Shown piece by piece: positions 35,201 through 50,200 of a stretch of DNA of 64,000 nucleotides. Source of the DNA: Apostichopus japonicus. Taxonomy: Eukaryota; Echinodermata; Holothuroidea; Aspidochirotida; Stichopodidae. The position numbers were made by a program, and so were the translations under genes. Location of the stretch: the NCBI RefSeq assembly GCF_037975245.1, contig NC_092565.1, positions 13,295,499 through 13,359,498 of the forward strand, read 5' to 3'. The notes beneath the pieces were generated by a model, which was given only the letters and a program-made list of their open reading frames with translations, was not told where the DNA came from and did no database searches. Every line of letters begins with the position of its first letter. Position 1 is the stretch's first letter.

Positions 35201-38200
35201 CTAAGAAACCATGAATGTTGAGCGATTTCATGTATTCTAGATCAAATTCTGTGTTTATTTTCTAATAATGCTGACTGTAGCAAAGATTGTGTACATTAGT
35301 TAGGTACATGATGTTTTGCTGCAGGGCGTAACGATACAATAACCACGTGGTATCCTGTAGGTGCGTCATAGTACTGGTCTAGTGTTTCAGTTTCAGTAAT
35401 GCTATTTGCGAAAAAAAGTTTGCCTCCCAGGGACGCAAGCCCCCGAAAAAGTTTGTGTCCTGTAAAAAAAGCTTGCGTCCCGATCGAACACCAGTTACGT
35501 TTATTGTATGACCTACTGTACTATTACTAGTGTAGTATCAGTGCCTATACTTTGTGAATGTCATACACAATATTACAGGGCAGATGGCTCAGTGTCTTAG
35601 CTTCGGTGTTTGACAGGGGCGGCCCGGCCGACTCCTCCTTTCGCCCACCCTGACGTTTTAAAAAAATACCCCCAGCCCCCTCCTTCATCCGCCCTTGTAC
35701 TTCCCTACTCGCCAACTCTGTAGTAGCTCCATGCTTTGACCTTGCAGCGCATCCAACAGCCAACTATTCAAAATCACTGTACCTACAGTGTGCATATCTC
35801 TCGCTAAATTCCACACTGTACTACTGCAATTACATAGGCCTGTTCAAACTTCATTTTCAACTACACTTGCGCAAATCTTTAAAATCTGATCCAACATTTA
35901 TCCTGGGTTCTTTGCAAACAATCATCTGTGCGAAAATTACAGTATATGGCCTATGTGAATAGATTTTTACGCAATGTCGATAAAAAAAATACAGAAGTAA
36001 GTTTACACACGAATGTTACGAATGTCAAAATAAACTTTTCTGAAGCACTTGGTCAATTGAGCCGCGAAAAAGTTTGCAACAGAAACTACTGTGGTATGAA
36101 TGCACATTTCACATTAGCAACTCTTATTGCAGAGAAAAGAAACATTCTGTGAGATAAAATATCCTTTCCGGATCAGATGTAAGCTTCCCACAAAACTCAT
36201 AACATTTTCTGATCAAAACAATGATTAAAATATTACGTGATAGTCTCAGAAACAATTCAAGTGCATCTTCGTACCAGCAGTGATTGTTGTCAAAATGTAC
36301 ATTACAAATATGAGACAAGGCCTAACGTTATGATATTTGAGTGCACATATATGATAGCCTTTACCACAAACTTTGTTATCTCTACACAAAGGAAAGTAAA
36401 CGTTGCAAGTAATTGTTGTTAAACAACTTACTTCTTGTTCATTGAGCACTGAAAATTCAAGAATGTTTGCAAACAATCGGTAGGGACTATTAGCCAATAA
36501 ATCATGGGAATCTTGGTAAAGCATCATTGTCTATTTTTAGCATGAAAATATCTGTAATGAAGTTTTGGTAACCCTGTACCTTGCAGTTGATTGTTATGAT
36601 ATATTTATTTTCAAACAAATTTAATGATCTGTAGGAGTTGGAGAACTTTTGGTTCTTGTCAGAAGAAGTTGTGGTTTTTTTAAAAGACATAATGAAAGAT
36701 GTTCCTTCAAAAATGTGTTTTGTTATGTTTTCCGTTGACCTAGTTGTGAGTGTGTACTTGGTGTTCGTTTCTAAAAAAATGTGGTGGATGGGCGGGGTCT
36801 TTGTCCGTGGGGTTAAACCTGAACTCTGATTGGCCTTTGTTGACAAACGGACGGAACAGAAAATACCATGAAGCTTGGTTTGAGTGGTCCATGTCAATGT
36901 GAGGGCTTGGCCTTCCTACGTACTGTATATTATTTATTAGATGAAGGCGGAGTTTGGAATGAGTTTCTTCTTATTTGAAATGTCATTTTAAGTTTTTGGT
37001 TTCACGCTTGTTTCCGTGTCTTTTTCCGTTTGTTTCACGGAACATTAACCAGCCTTTTTGAAAGTTTTTGGTTGTCCGCCGGGCAACCAGTACTTCACGA
37101 TTTGACAAGTTTTGGTTGTCCGGCAGGTAATTTGGTCGTCTCGGACGACCGGACGACCGCTAAATTTACACACTGCATAGGGAGGTGATAAGTGGCACAA
37201 CCACCATTTTTTGTGCTTGAGCAATGAGAATATGTGTCTTCTAGGGAAGTGGTCTAAGTGGAGGGGTGGCCCCTCCACTTTGAGAAAGTTTGGTAACATG
37301 GAGGATGCTTGGATGCAAAATGATGCAATATATTTTTGCATTTATTGAAACGATGTCGAAGAATTTTTCAACTGCTTAGGTTGTACCGCGTATACATGTA
37401 TGTACAGTATACTGTATAAATGTACTGTGTATGATAAATGTTTGAATAATCTGTCTGCCAGTGGGAAGGAGAGAGAGAGAGGTGGGGAGGGGGGGGGGGA
37501 GGGGGAGGAGGATTTGCTGATCCCTACTGGATTTTAATCAGAAATATACTTGGTTGTGCCCCTAGCAGGGATCTGGACAATATTAATTTCTGTTATGTAT
37601 TCATTTTCATTTGTTGTCAGCCAAGCATTAGACTACGGTGTAGTTAGTACTAGAAATAGAAATTTAAAACATTTACATCAGCTCTTACTGATAAAATTCA
37701 GGAGCTAATTTTGGATGTGTGAGTGCACTATTTAAAAGGTTTTGTTTTATAAATTTTAACAAAATTTAACATGATGTGCAAGGCACCTTTACATCAGCAG
37801 TACATACTGTAACTAATTTGATTTGTTTAGAAAATATCAATTTCAATATGTAAGACTTTTGTTCAAAGTTTAGCAATTTTAGAATGTTTTCAATATACAT
37901 ATATTTTTTTTGGGGGGGGGGGGGGGATAAGGATGACCTCTAAGCATCTGCTGTAACGTCAATGCAACAAACCATGTAATTGTACAGATCGTACTGTTCA
38001 AATTCATAAAGTTATCATTGAAAATGATATCAGCTGTTGGCCTTAATAGCAAACTGAATGTGTGATTGACCCATGGATCCCTGCAAACTAGAAATTCATA
38101 TTGTGTGCAAAGTTGCCTGTTTAATTGAAAACAACCACCCGCAGATCTGCATGTTAATTTTGTTTTTCCATGATTTAGATCCGTCTATAATCATCTAGCT

Positions 38201-41200
38201 TCATCATAGATCGACAGCCATCTACCGTTACAGTATGAATAGATATCAATTTCCTGTCTCTGGGTGGATTTCCTGTTAAAGATTAATAGGCTCACAAACA
38301 AAACAGGCTGTTGTTGAAATTTGACCACCTCTTGAAGGATGAAGATGTTTTGAATTTCGTTCTTTGCAATACATCAAGTTTGCAACACAATCCTGCCATT
38401 TTTTGCGGAAAATTAAATTTAAAGTTATCTTCCTGAGGATATGGGCGTTTGAAAGTTGGAAAAAAATAAATGCTGCCGAGAGGCAGAAGTTTTGGCTGAT
38501 ACCATCTGGTATTCTTATGTTTGTCAAAAACAGGTCATGAATATTGAGGGATCCTCAAATTTTTGAAATGCAATAACTTCATCTCACAAACAAGGAAGGT
38601 GACTAGTTCTGCACACTCAATAGGAACTAAAGCTAAGTCTCCAAAGTGGTAATATACAGTACTTGCTCTCTAAGGTCCTGTAAAAGTTTTGTTTAATTTT
38701 TCTAATGAATGTTTGAAATTGACAGATTTCTTGCTGTGAAGCAACTGAATTGCAATGAAAGACTGTCTTTCTCCACTAATTCTGTCCATATAGAACAATA
38801 AAGATATGAATATCAATGTAAACTAACCAGAGACATGCTGAAAGTGAGTTTCAGTCTCCAAAGAAACATGGCCATAAATTTGAGTATTTTCTCAAATAAT
38901 TTGGGAATCATGATGACAACGGTTCCTCGAAAAGGTGTTTAAGCGTGCTAAAATTGCCGAAAATATTTCATTTGTAGCCAGCTGCCTCATCTGTTTCCCT
39001 GGAGCAGGATATGGCCATAATTGGACATAATTGGCAAGTGTTGCAACTGAAATTATGATGAAATTAGACAATAAAATATGATTTTTGCAGTAAAAATGTC
39101 TGTTGAGGTTAGATCCCGATCAGTGACCATCTTTTGACATTCTGACAATATTTGGGACCTGGGAGCAATTAACTAATGACCTTTAAGTTAAATAATATTT
39201 AAAAGTTGTTGCTTTTATCTATCAGCTGTAGTTTGGATGCAGTGTATCCTCAACTTCAAGTTTGCTCAATTTTGATCCAATGATTGCCAACAATCATATT
39301 CCTCCTACAGCAACTCCTACGAAAGAGAGACGACGATCTCGTACCAATTCCAGGGTCCATTTCCCGGAAGATGTACACGACTCTCAAATCCAAGCATCTC
39401 ACGAATACAACGCAATGATAGACGTCAACCTGGGCTTTTTACAGACGCATCATATTTACGAGGTTCAGTTCACCGTACGGGATTCTGTGACAGGTCCAGT
39501 CACCGCCTCCATCGACCGTCAAGTTATTGTGAAGTCAATAGAGGCCTTCCCGACACAAGATGGTAAGTGTTTTTTTTTCCTTTTTTGAATGTTTCAAGTA
39601 CATTACGACACAAGACAGGAATATATTTCAAACTTGTCTCAATTGTCCGTCTCAAATTCTTTTCTTCAAAGTATCGATAGTCAAAAGAGGTGTAAGGTGG
39701 GTGTTTTTTTGCTTTTTTTTGAGTGTTTACTTCAAAAGATGTTCAGTACTCACATGACACTGACAAATATTTCTGAGAATTTGATCTGATTGGAATATAA
39801 AACTTTTCAAAGGTATGGCCATATTGTACAGTAGCTGGTGCCATTTGTAACATAATAATCCTTGCCTTAAAAGAAAAAGGAGTTTCCAAGATGGTTCCAT
39901 TTGATGTCACAACTGATGTCTACAAAATTTAGAGCAAACATGTTAAATCAAACAAACATCTGCACGAGTATATGACCACACTTTCACAGTAGTGTTATCT
40001 AGCCTAGAACGTACTTATCATGTAACAACTGAGGCTAAAGTTATTATTGTTAGCAAATCTATTTGAAAACAAACATGTGTTGTGACTTACACCCACCTGC
40101 ATTGTAATTGCAGCTCTGTTTAGCATTTTACATTGGTCACAAAGTCTGAGCACTTTTATCTATAACCTTTGAAGTGTACTTCTCAAAATGAATGTTTTTT
40201 GCACCAAGTTATCAAGTAATCACAGCAAGTTTTATATTGTATTCCTTGCTTACTTGTCTTGATACTCTCGTTATGAACTCTGACCTACCAAGCCAATCGT
40301 GCTCTCCAGACATGTCCAAAATTAATAACGGTACCGTTAGTTGATCACAATTCACAAGTACTTAGTACATAAAATTTCTTTTGGAAGATATTTTCCCTAG
40401 GTATTAAGTCAAGCTGATGTTTGAAGCAATTCAGCCTGGGGGTGTCTAAAGAATTTGTGTTCATTCGGCTAAGTTGCACAAACTTGTGGAACCTTGAACT
40501 AGTCGATCCCACTGTGCGTCTGTATGCAAATTTATCGGGGGTGTTTGCGTGCTTTTGAGTGATCATGTCAAATTGATTCAGAGCTTGTATGTTTTAGTAC
40601 AGATTATGCACAGGAGGACCAATATGATAGCACCCTCTGTAGGAACCAGAAAGCCTCCATTATTAACGTTTTTGATACAATTGCACTCTCTCAGCCAACT
40701 ACCTTCTGCGGCTTCAAAGCAGTTCAATTGTTGTTTTCCAGACATATTCTTTCCTTCCTTGTTTTGACAGCGAGACTCTTCAATAAACACAGTTGATCCA
40801 CAATGTCTCCAGTTCATTGCTTATATTCAAGTCTAAATTTAGAATGTTTTTGTAAAATCTATTCTATTTTTAGTTAATTTCACGTAACTTTTCGTATACT
40901 GTACCATATATACTTATTTTTACAGTGCTGTGCATTTTTAGTGCACCATTGTGTAGTTTAAGTTTATACATTATTTGTGAGGTTGGTTGGGCGGTTCTCT
41001 CTGTGTTTATTGCATTCGATTAAATTTGGCCATGCAGGTAATGTCTTCAAGTGTGCACTGGACATAGGTCTCAGCTGACCAGTGTTCTATGGTGCAATTA
41101 TGGCAGATGACCTGCCATAGCGGCAGCTGACTTGCCATGATGGCAACTGACTTATCATCATGGCAGATGACTTATCATAATGGCAGCTGACTTGCCATCA

Positions 41201-44200
41201 CGGCAGCCAACTTGCCATCACGGCAGCTGACTTGCCATGATGGCAGCTGACCTGCCATCACAACAGCTGACCTGCCATCACAACAACTGACCTGCCATCA
41301 TGGGGCAACCGACTTATCATCATGGCAGCCGACTTGCCGTTATGGCAGCTGACTTTATATCTTTATTTTCCTTTTGATAAATTTCTGGGCAGACCCATGG
41401 AGTTACTTTACTAAAACCCGATTTAGAATTGCCGGATCCAAAGGGAACATAACTGTTTCTGAAACTTGGCACATTCTACAGAACAATTTAAAGCAGTGGA
41501 TGTATTTATTTTCAGTCAGGTGAAATGGTGGTGAAAATGTCCAAAATATTCATTACAGAAGTTGCAAAGATGTTTTGAGCTGTTCTAATGTTCGTGACAG
41601 AAAAACCATTCAGCAGTTGTTTCTATGATTAATCTTGTCTTCTTGTGCTGTAGTTTTCCTTGAAGTGTGACACATTGTAGAATATTTGTTACTCTATAAA
41701 TCTATAAGTCCTAGCTACCAGGTTCATGGCATTCTCAAAATGCAAATCATTCGTTTGAGCAAAGCCATATCCTCTGTGGATTAACAATTTATACCTCTCA
41801 GTGTAAACCGAAGACATCAATTTAACACTTTAAGGGTAAACCTGTCATGATGAGGATGATATTTATGATGCAGCATTCCCCTGCTTCTCAGATCTTTTAA
41901 TACCTTTTCTTTTTTCCGCAAACTTAAAAAATAATCCATATGTCTCAACGATGGAACATGCTACATACTGTAGAGACAGTTTTGATCGAGTGGCTCCGAA
42001 ATTGATAACGTAGCAAATTTATAAAATATCAGTCTCTGTCAACAGAACATCTCTGTAAGGGTCATTTAGTGAGACCTCAACCATGGATGCTAGAAAGACA
42101 AATATAACAATAATAAATATCTTTTGATTGTTACTAGAGGATTGTGAACAATCTGAGGAGGCCATCCCCCCACCCTCCCGACCCCCTAAAAGTCTTATGG
42201 ACAGCCAGTAGAGCATGTCACTCCAGAAACCAAAAATATATTACTCGCCATCGCAAATCGTCATGCATCTCGTCGCTACCAAACCATTCCATTGTTGGTA
42301 TGAAACAATTGTAAATCATGTCTAAATTATCAATTTTTACTAAATTTGAACATGATTACAATGAGTTCTTGACTGAGTTGATTATAGGAGCTGTAACGTT
42401 ACTATGAGATTTTAGTATCGTAAAGCATCGAAAAGAAATTGACCAAAAGTCAACTCAATGTCCTGCATTTAAAGGCTCAGTATTTAAACAAAATTAATCT
42501 ATTTCATTACAAGCAGTAAATCAACTTTAATCAGGAGTCTATAATCCAGTTCGCAGCGCTCTGAAAATTATGTTCAATGGTGACTTTATGCACAAAATTA
42601 ATTTTGATAAGCTGTAGCCTATTAATTAATAACCCAAGTCTGCTACCATCAGTTCATACTTCACTTTCAATTTGAATTGAGAAATGTCGCTTCAAACATT
42701 TGAAACTCATCTAATAACAGTGGAACTGGACTTTACTTTCTCTGTATTAAACACATGTTCTAAGGTCAGTTGTAACTCATTTGTAACACAAAACACAATG
42801 GGAGAGGGAGGGGGTGGGTACAGGGTGGGTACAGGGTGTGGGGGAGACAAGACTTTTATGGTCTTGTATGTTATGTTTGCAATTCATTACAAACTTGTCA
42901 AGGAAAATTGGGGTTGAATGTCATTCAGGAGATTTCTGACATTGTTAATAAAGAGAAGTTAAAGAACGTGTTTTGGTAGAGGCTAGAGCTATTAGTATTT
43001 ATCAAAGAATGTAATTAACGTTAACATTTACTGTAGGCCTGTGTGGAGGAGTATCAATTAAAGAAGCTCTCCAGATTTTTTGTACATGTTTCAAAAGGTG
43101 AACATCTTAAAATCGGAGGGATAACTATCGAAACATCACTTTAAATGTTTCACTCAAATTTTTCTTCTCTCTTGTACTACAGTATGACATGTACATCAAG
43201 ACTTAACATTCTGCCTTAAAAACTAGATCCTTTAAACACGGAGAGCAAATTAGACGATGCAGTAACTTTGCCATTTAACAGTGGCTTTTAAGGTCTATGT
43301 TCCATGCTCGGTCTATCAAACTAGATTATCATTCAGTAAGCTGAGGCCCCCAGGTTGAGGAAGGGATTTCCAACATCATGTAATCATGTGGATTTTATTC
43401 TGCCCAAACCAAACGTTTTACCTTTTTCAGGTGTAGATCAGTTTACAACATGTACGTCTGTTCGTGATGTCAAAGAAACTTCAGCCTAGAGGAACATAAT
43501 TATGTATTCTCCTTTTTTTTTTGTATGAGTGACAATACAGTGCCTGTCAGTGTTAAAATTATACAATACTGATGTTGTGTTGACTGCTGTTTTCAGATGG
43601 AAATTAATGCTCTGTTTAAACTGTCTCAGGTAAATCGATGGTGAGAATACATTTAACTCCCCATTTGAAAGTTTATAGACCAGACCGTATTTATGGGAAT
43701 GAGTGATAAACAGGGGAATGACCTTCCCATACCGCGGTCCTTTAGTAGAGGTACAGTAATTATTGTGCCATTTCTGTAATGGCAGCATGGCAAAGACCTA
43801 TATTCATGCAAGGTCTGAAAATGTTTACAAGATGTGTTTGTTACCACTTTAGGCATCAACCCTGATTTTCAAGTGAGTTTGTAGTAACATCTGCAGGTTT
43901 TGAGACAATCTTCACTTTGTTGAAGCAGTTTGTTTTGGACTTGTTCCAAAATTTCACCAAAGATTAGATTAGGTTGTTTTTCTCAAACTTACTCTGTCGG
44001 TTGTCTACATATTATGCTGATGTAAGCTATAGTTCCTCTGCCAGATTTGATGCAATTTACGTAATATACATCAAACTCCTTCTGAGAGTTATTAAAGTAA
44101 CATCGCAATTAATTTACCTGCAGTAGGGTACAGACTTGAAGCCAACCAAGTTATGCCAACATGTCTTGTTACTGTAACTCTGTTTCATCTTTGTGTGTGT

Positions 44201-47200
44201 GGAGTATGTATATCGGTACACATGTACACCAATGAGATTGGTCAAGAAAACATGAATATTCATTAGCTGCATGTCAATGATCAGCCAAGTTGCAACAATT
44301 TTTCACTGCTAATACTGTACCACACAATACTGTCCTATCACATCCTTGCTTCAGAGCACACTTACTGACAGTAGGAACAGTTCCTATCCTATTTTCTGAT
44401 GGAAATTAACATGAAATTGATCTGCTCATATTGTCAGTTCGAGTGTTTTGAAGCATGGCGTGAAAGAACAGTATATTTTGTCTTTAGTGGGTGTCAATGA
44501 TTGGTTTCATCGTCAGAGTGCCAGGATCACAATTAAGAAATTACTGCTGTCTGTGAAGTCGTATAATTTAGGCTGAAATTTAGAGTACATTGTCTTGTTC
44601 TAGAGATTTACTTTGCCTCTCTCTTACAGTGTCTTAATTGAGGCTATATGCACTTGACCATCTGTGTATTAAAGTTTCAGCTCTTCGCCCCCTATGTCGC
44701 ACATCCGGGACTCTGCTCACTTTCTCCTACAAATTTCTCCACCATTCAGAAAATTAACCTCTCCCAGGATCAGCCAAATGTACTCTTAGCTGCAGATTAA
44801 TCAGAACTATTATTAACTATTTGAATATTACTAACTCTTTGTCAGCCAAACGACAAGAGCTATGGTTCTCACCATTTGACTGAACAGACAGAATTATTGT
44901 TAAAATTGTCAACTTTACAGTAGTTTTTTGAAAAACTTACTTCAATCCGTTTTTAATCAAGTTCTGAATGACAGTGGTCTCAACAATAACCGATACTTAA
45001 GCCAACTCAAGAAAATTCTTCAATTTACTTATGCAATTGTGCGACTGTTTTTAACCTTACCAGATGGTATACATTACAGTTGAAAATTATCCCGAATGTC
45101 GGAAAAGAAGTCTATTTCTTGCAGACCAAACTTTGTCACTCATTAAAGTTGTTTACTATAAAATGAAGGAAGCATACATATGACATAAAATGGGGTCATA
45201 AATTTATGAACTCTGACATGGCAATTGTGTTTAATATTCTTCTATATTTGGGATGTAGGAATAATAATTCCCCCTCATGTTGTAGAAATATCAAACAGTA
45301 TTTATGCAGTATATCATTTTATACCCCTGAGGGGAAGAGGATGTTTTGTTATATATTTTGAAGACTCTGAGACTGTGACAAAGACAAGGTAAGAAGCAGA
45401 AAGGAGGAGCTGTCCGAAAATTACAGGCATGTGTGACAGTCCATCAAAATTACATTAAATAACTGTCAAAAGATGGGGGCTTCTAAATTCTCTTCAAGTT
45501 AAAAGAAAAATTGTCAAGGAAAAATTTGCTTTTTTAAGTTTCATTTTATTTTTGATCACTGCTGCTTCATGCATATGAAGTTTAGAATGAAAGAAGACAC
45601 ACTCAGGCTGAGAAACCTTTGATATTTCACGATTCTGTCTTCTAGAAAATTGATGGACATCAAAGTATGAAAAGTTGGAACCTTTGATGGTGACATTTAA
45701 AATTCAGCATTGGAAGCATTGGAATGTGTAGAAAAGCTTTGTTCCATGTCTAGCAACCTTTATCAGATATTTTGCATTCAATTGGATTTGGTCACTGTGT
45801 ATTTTGGGTGGGGGGGGGAGGGTGGATAAGGCAGGGAGGGTGAAGGTGATGAGCAATTTGATTTTGAATTTTTAAGTACAATAATAATGAAACACCTGTT
45901 CATTTTTTACTTCTGTGAACCAATTCACTTTGACAACCAAAAACTCCTTTCGCATCCAGCCTTTTGATAAATATCCTCTCTTCTTTGGATAAATTAATGT
46001 TCCACAGGACCTTGGTATTTTATTCATTTCTACATGCATACCGTAAGTTTACAGTCCCCTCCCCCCTATCCCTTTCCCCTAATTGCCGCAAAGAAGAAAA
46101 GGAAACAAACAAACTAATTGCTTGTCTCAATTTACATGTCATTTTCAAAGAAATATATGATTCCAGAATAATGTGTCTTGAGCTTCTTCCATCTGTTTCT
46201 CCATTTTTGATCCTATCAAAAGAGGAATTGTATTTTTCTACAGTACTACAGGACTACAGGACTACAGTACAAGGTACTCTAGCTATGCTTGCTTTCATCA
46301 TCTTCTGTAGTTTTTGTTTGTGAAAATTCCCAAAATTTAGTGGGTTTGGATATAAACGAGTGACAAGCTTACCAGTCTCCTCACAAAGGTTATACCAATT
46401 CGTTCTAGGCACCTTAAAATTAAAAGAATTAAAAAAAAAAAAATTAAAAGTGTGCTGAGTTTGTGAGGAGACAGGTAAGTGAGGAGCAAAGTAATTCTGA
46501 TGATTTGTAATTTGATTCCTTCTTGTATCCTTGCTTAAAAATTTTCTTGAAAAAAGACGCAATTGTAAATTTTGTCCTTGTGGAAAATTTCAGAGGCCGA
46601 CCATATAAGCTTGCATCTAATATAGTTAATACAAGTATTATAGGAGGAAATGGAAGCTGCATCTATTTTTGAGTTTTTGGCCCCCCTTTTTGTTTTGTTT
46701 TTGTTGTGTCCAAACTTTAGTGCTGTTTATGGACTGGAAAGGTCATTATCAAATCCGGAGTCCTTCCCGAGGGACTTCCACCCTGAAGGACAGATCGATA
46801 CGTAAAAAATGTTAAATGTGATCTAAGGGATAATATCTCATGAAGTTGTGACATTTCATATTTACTTCCAAGTTGTGAAAGTAGAATTGTTTTTGTCATT
46901 TGATCTGTAATGTTGGCAACTCTTTCAGCCATATACAGATTCACTATGGCTATATATTCATTATAAATACTACTCCAGGCCAAAAATAAGAACAACTTAG
47001 TGCAAATCATTTTTATTAGTCTACAGTAGTTTGGTTTTTAAGATTATTCACTATCTAAAAGATGCAAAATCTCAGGAATGCTCTTGTATGGCTAACTTGA
47101 TGTAGACATTAGCTAAGGATACATGAACTCAGGGAGGGTGGACAGGAAGGGTCCTGCAAGTTCAGCACAATGTATGGTGTGGAGTGGAACCAAGGGGGGG

Positions 47201-50200
47201 GGGGAATAGATGGAATGTCCAAAGTAAGTTTGATGATTTATCCTTTTCATATAATAGTGCAGTCTTGAACAAATTCAATGGAGGGCACTGTCATAATTGT
47301 CCAATCTAGTTTCTCAAAACTTGACATGCTGTTTCTATGAGTTTTAGTACCGTAGACATGGAATCACCTTCAGTAGCATAGAGCGGTATTATGAGTTGAG
47401 CTCCATACGTTTGTTTGTAAATGTTGAAGAAGAGATTGTTTAAAAATATTTTTCATTTTTTCGAAATTAGTAAATGTCAAACAAAGGGCTTTAAGTACCA
47501 TCCATAACTGGGGTTCCTCAAACATGCTTTTTCTTTTGGCGAAACTGCACGAAATGAAACTTTGAGAGAATTATCCAGTGCGTCTGGATAGAAAATTCCC
47601 TGGAATGTCTGCATGCTTGTCATAGCCATGTACTCCCATACAACTCTGTTATTTTGATTCAGATATTTGTAAATACTACAAGTCACACACATTAGGACCT
47701 ATAAGACAGCGCCCTCGGCTAGAACCCTGGAGCATCTTATTGTATGTATGTATGTATGTTTGTATGTAGTTTTAGATCCTCCTGCAAGCTTATCAAAGCC
47801 ACAAGCTGACCGAAGTCAGTCTCTTAGATTCATATTATAACGTCCATGAATATGAATTGTCAATTGTCAACAACTCTGTAACTGGACGACATACTGTACA
47901 TTAATCTCGGAGTGACTCGAACTTGGGACCTTATGATTGAAAGGCACCGGTGTTAACCACTGAGCTAACACTCCCTAATATTAACATTGATCTCTACTAG
48001 ATATCCACATATATATTACAACTTTGCTGTAATTTTGATCACAAAGTTGAAACAAACATTATATTTATCTCACCGTATAAAAATCTTATCTAATCCTACA
48101 GTACCTCTGAAGGTGTTAGCTAGTATTTGTGATTTTAGCTAGCAATTAAGCTGAGACCCGAAATCACATTGTACTTCCCCGGGCTGTAAAATCGCTCAAG
48201 TGCATGCCGTTAATTAAACTCTGCATTTGCAGTCCTATTGATGTCCCTTGCTATCACGGAGTTATAGCAAGGAGTTCCATAACAACTCCCTGGTTACAGC
48301 CACCTGAATTTGGTTTTTGAACTATCTGATGGTAACTATGGCGACTTAAGAATAGAATTGTCCATTTTGGACATGTTTGTACCTTACTGTACAGCTGTCC
48401 ATCCATCAGAGTAATATGTCTATCAGTCGTAAGAAGACAATTCTATCAAGACAGAAGACCTCTGTTCATCGAAACAGAGGCCGAAATAACCCGAAAAAGA
48501 ATCAAATCGATGGTAATCTAATAATCTTGAATAGCCTGTGTCTCAAGGATCAATACAAAACTTCTCTGAACGTAATGAAACAGAGTAGTAAACAAGTTTA
48601 AGCGCTAGCCATTAAAAGTTATTTCCTGGTTTGCTGAAGTTGATTGCCTAGCAAAAACTGTCTGAAATGTTTATGAATCTTTATTAGTCCAAAATATGAA
48701 TGTTTTTTTAAGGTCTGTGATATTTTGTCAATGCATAGGTCTGGCAACAACAGACTGGACGATGTCGTCAGGCCGCTTTGAACGGCCGAATATGTCTCTG
48801 TTTCTCTATATTTGTCAATCATTTACCCATGCAGAAGGGGAAGGAATATTTCTATTCAAAACGATACATTTTAATAATACATAATAATACATAATAATAA
48901 TACAATTATATAGCACTAAAAACAACTCTTGAAGAGCAACGATCTAAAGCACTAAACAAACAAAAAATCAGTTACAAAGTTTTGTAGAAATTCTGTGTAC
49001 AGCGAGCTTAGACAGCTAAACAAACATTCCAAAATGTATCAAGGTTTCAAGGATAAATCAACAAGAAAATTAAAAGAGAATAAGTATAATGCTTTTGTGG
49101 AGCATTTTCCCAAAAGACACCACTGATGCCCTACTGTGATCGAACTTCCTGGAGTACTTCAAGGTTTATCCAGTCTAAAATATGTAACATTAAATGAACC
49201 ATATATTTCAAGTTAGGCCGCAGGGAAAAGAGATGGGAGTTCAACTATCGGTGGAGGATATATTTTCTCTCCAATGTAAGTTTCACATTGTTCGTCACAA
49301 GAAAATCCTGTCAAACCACAGGAAGTATGAATTTAGTTATATAGTGTACTGCTGTAGTATTGAAGTTCAAAAGAATTGAGGCACATGCTGGGAAAAGTTG
49401 CAAAAGTCATTTGAGCTACAATATCACTCATGTTTTAAAGTTAGTGTAGTACAATGGTCCTTTGATGTCAGTGTAACAGAGAACAATCTGTGGCCTCTGA
49501 GGCCCTGTAAGCATGATATCTGAAGAGGCTTCAGGTATTAGAGTAATAAAATAAGCAGCTAAATATCTATCATTAATACTTAAAAACATCAATGTATCTT
49601 AAAAGATAGGAGGCTTCAGGTATTAGATTAATAAAATATGCAGCTAAATATCTATCATTAATACTTAAAAACATCAATATATATCTTAAGAAAGGAGGCT
49701 TCAGGTATTAGATTAATAAAATATGCAGCTAAATATCTATCATTAATACTTAAAAAACTCAATGTATGTCTTAAGAAGGGAGGCTTCAGGTATTAGATTG
49801 ATAAAATATGCAGCTAAATGCATATCATGGATACATGGAAAACTCAATGCATTTTAAGGTATCTTTGGAATTGATTTGATACACTGTCAATATTGCTTGA
49901 CAGTAAACTCTAGCTCCAGCTCAAGACCAGCATTTCAAACAATGAGGAAATCTTTCTTGAAATCAAATGTTTCTTGGAATGAAAACATTTCAAATGTTAC
50001 TACTACTTATAATGAAGAGTGTGAGCATCAACGAGAGTGCTAAGGTTGTGGGGAGACAGGTAAGCGAGGAGCGAAGTAAGTATGACTTGTTAAGTTGGAG
50101 ATGGGCTGACTGTGAGGGCAGGGATCCACATACCTTTTCACAGAGCAGTGAAAAAATGGTATTTCATCCCTATATTCATCTGCATGACAAAATTTATGTA

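Larger units (their letters stand above)
29258..39310 (+). other. ADISSP-family intron 1
   Basis: A 10-kb intron, AT-rich. It holds a tRNA-headed SINE, a tRNA-like fold-back element, a second hammerhead-like motif and a 2.1-kb inverted-repeat element, each listed separately, plus GA/poly-G tracts near 31132-31161, 33963-34015, 37470-37510 and 37910-37926. No other coding exon was recognised. Confidence 0.65.

Noticed and set aside
39280-39310. Start codon at 39280 as the ADISSP-family start
   Set aside because: Possible, but a good acceptor at 39310 in the right phase and an upstream exon with ideal start context make 29224 more likely. Kept as an alternative.
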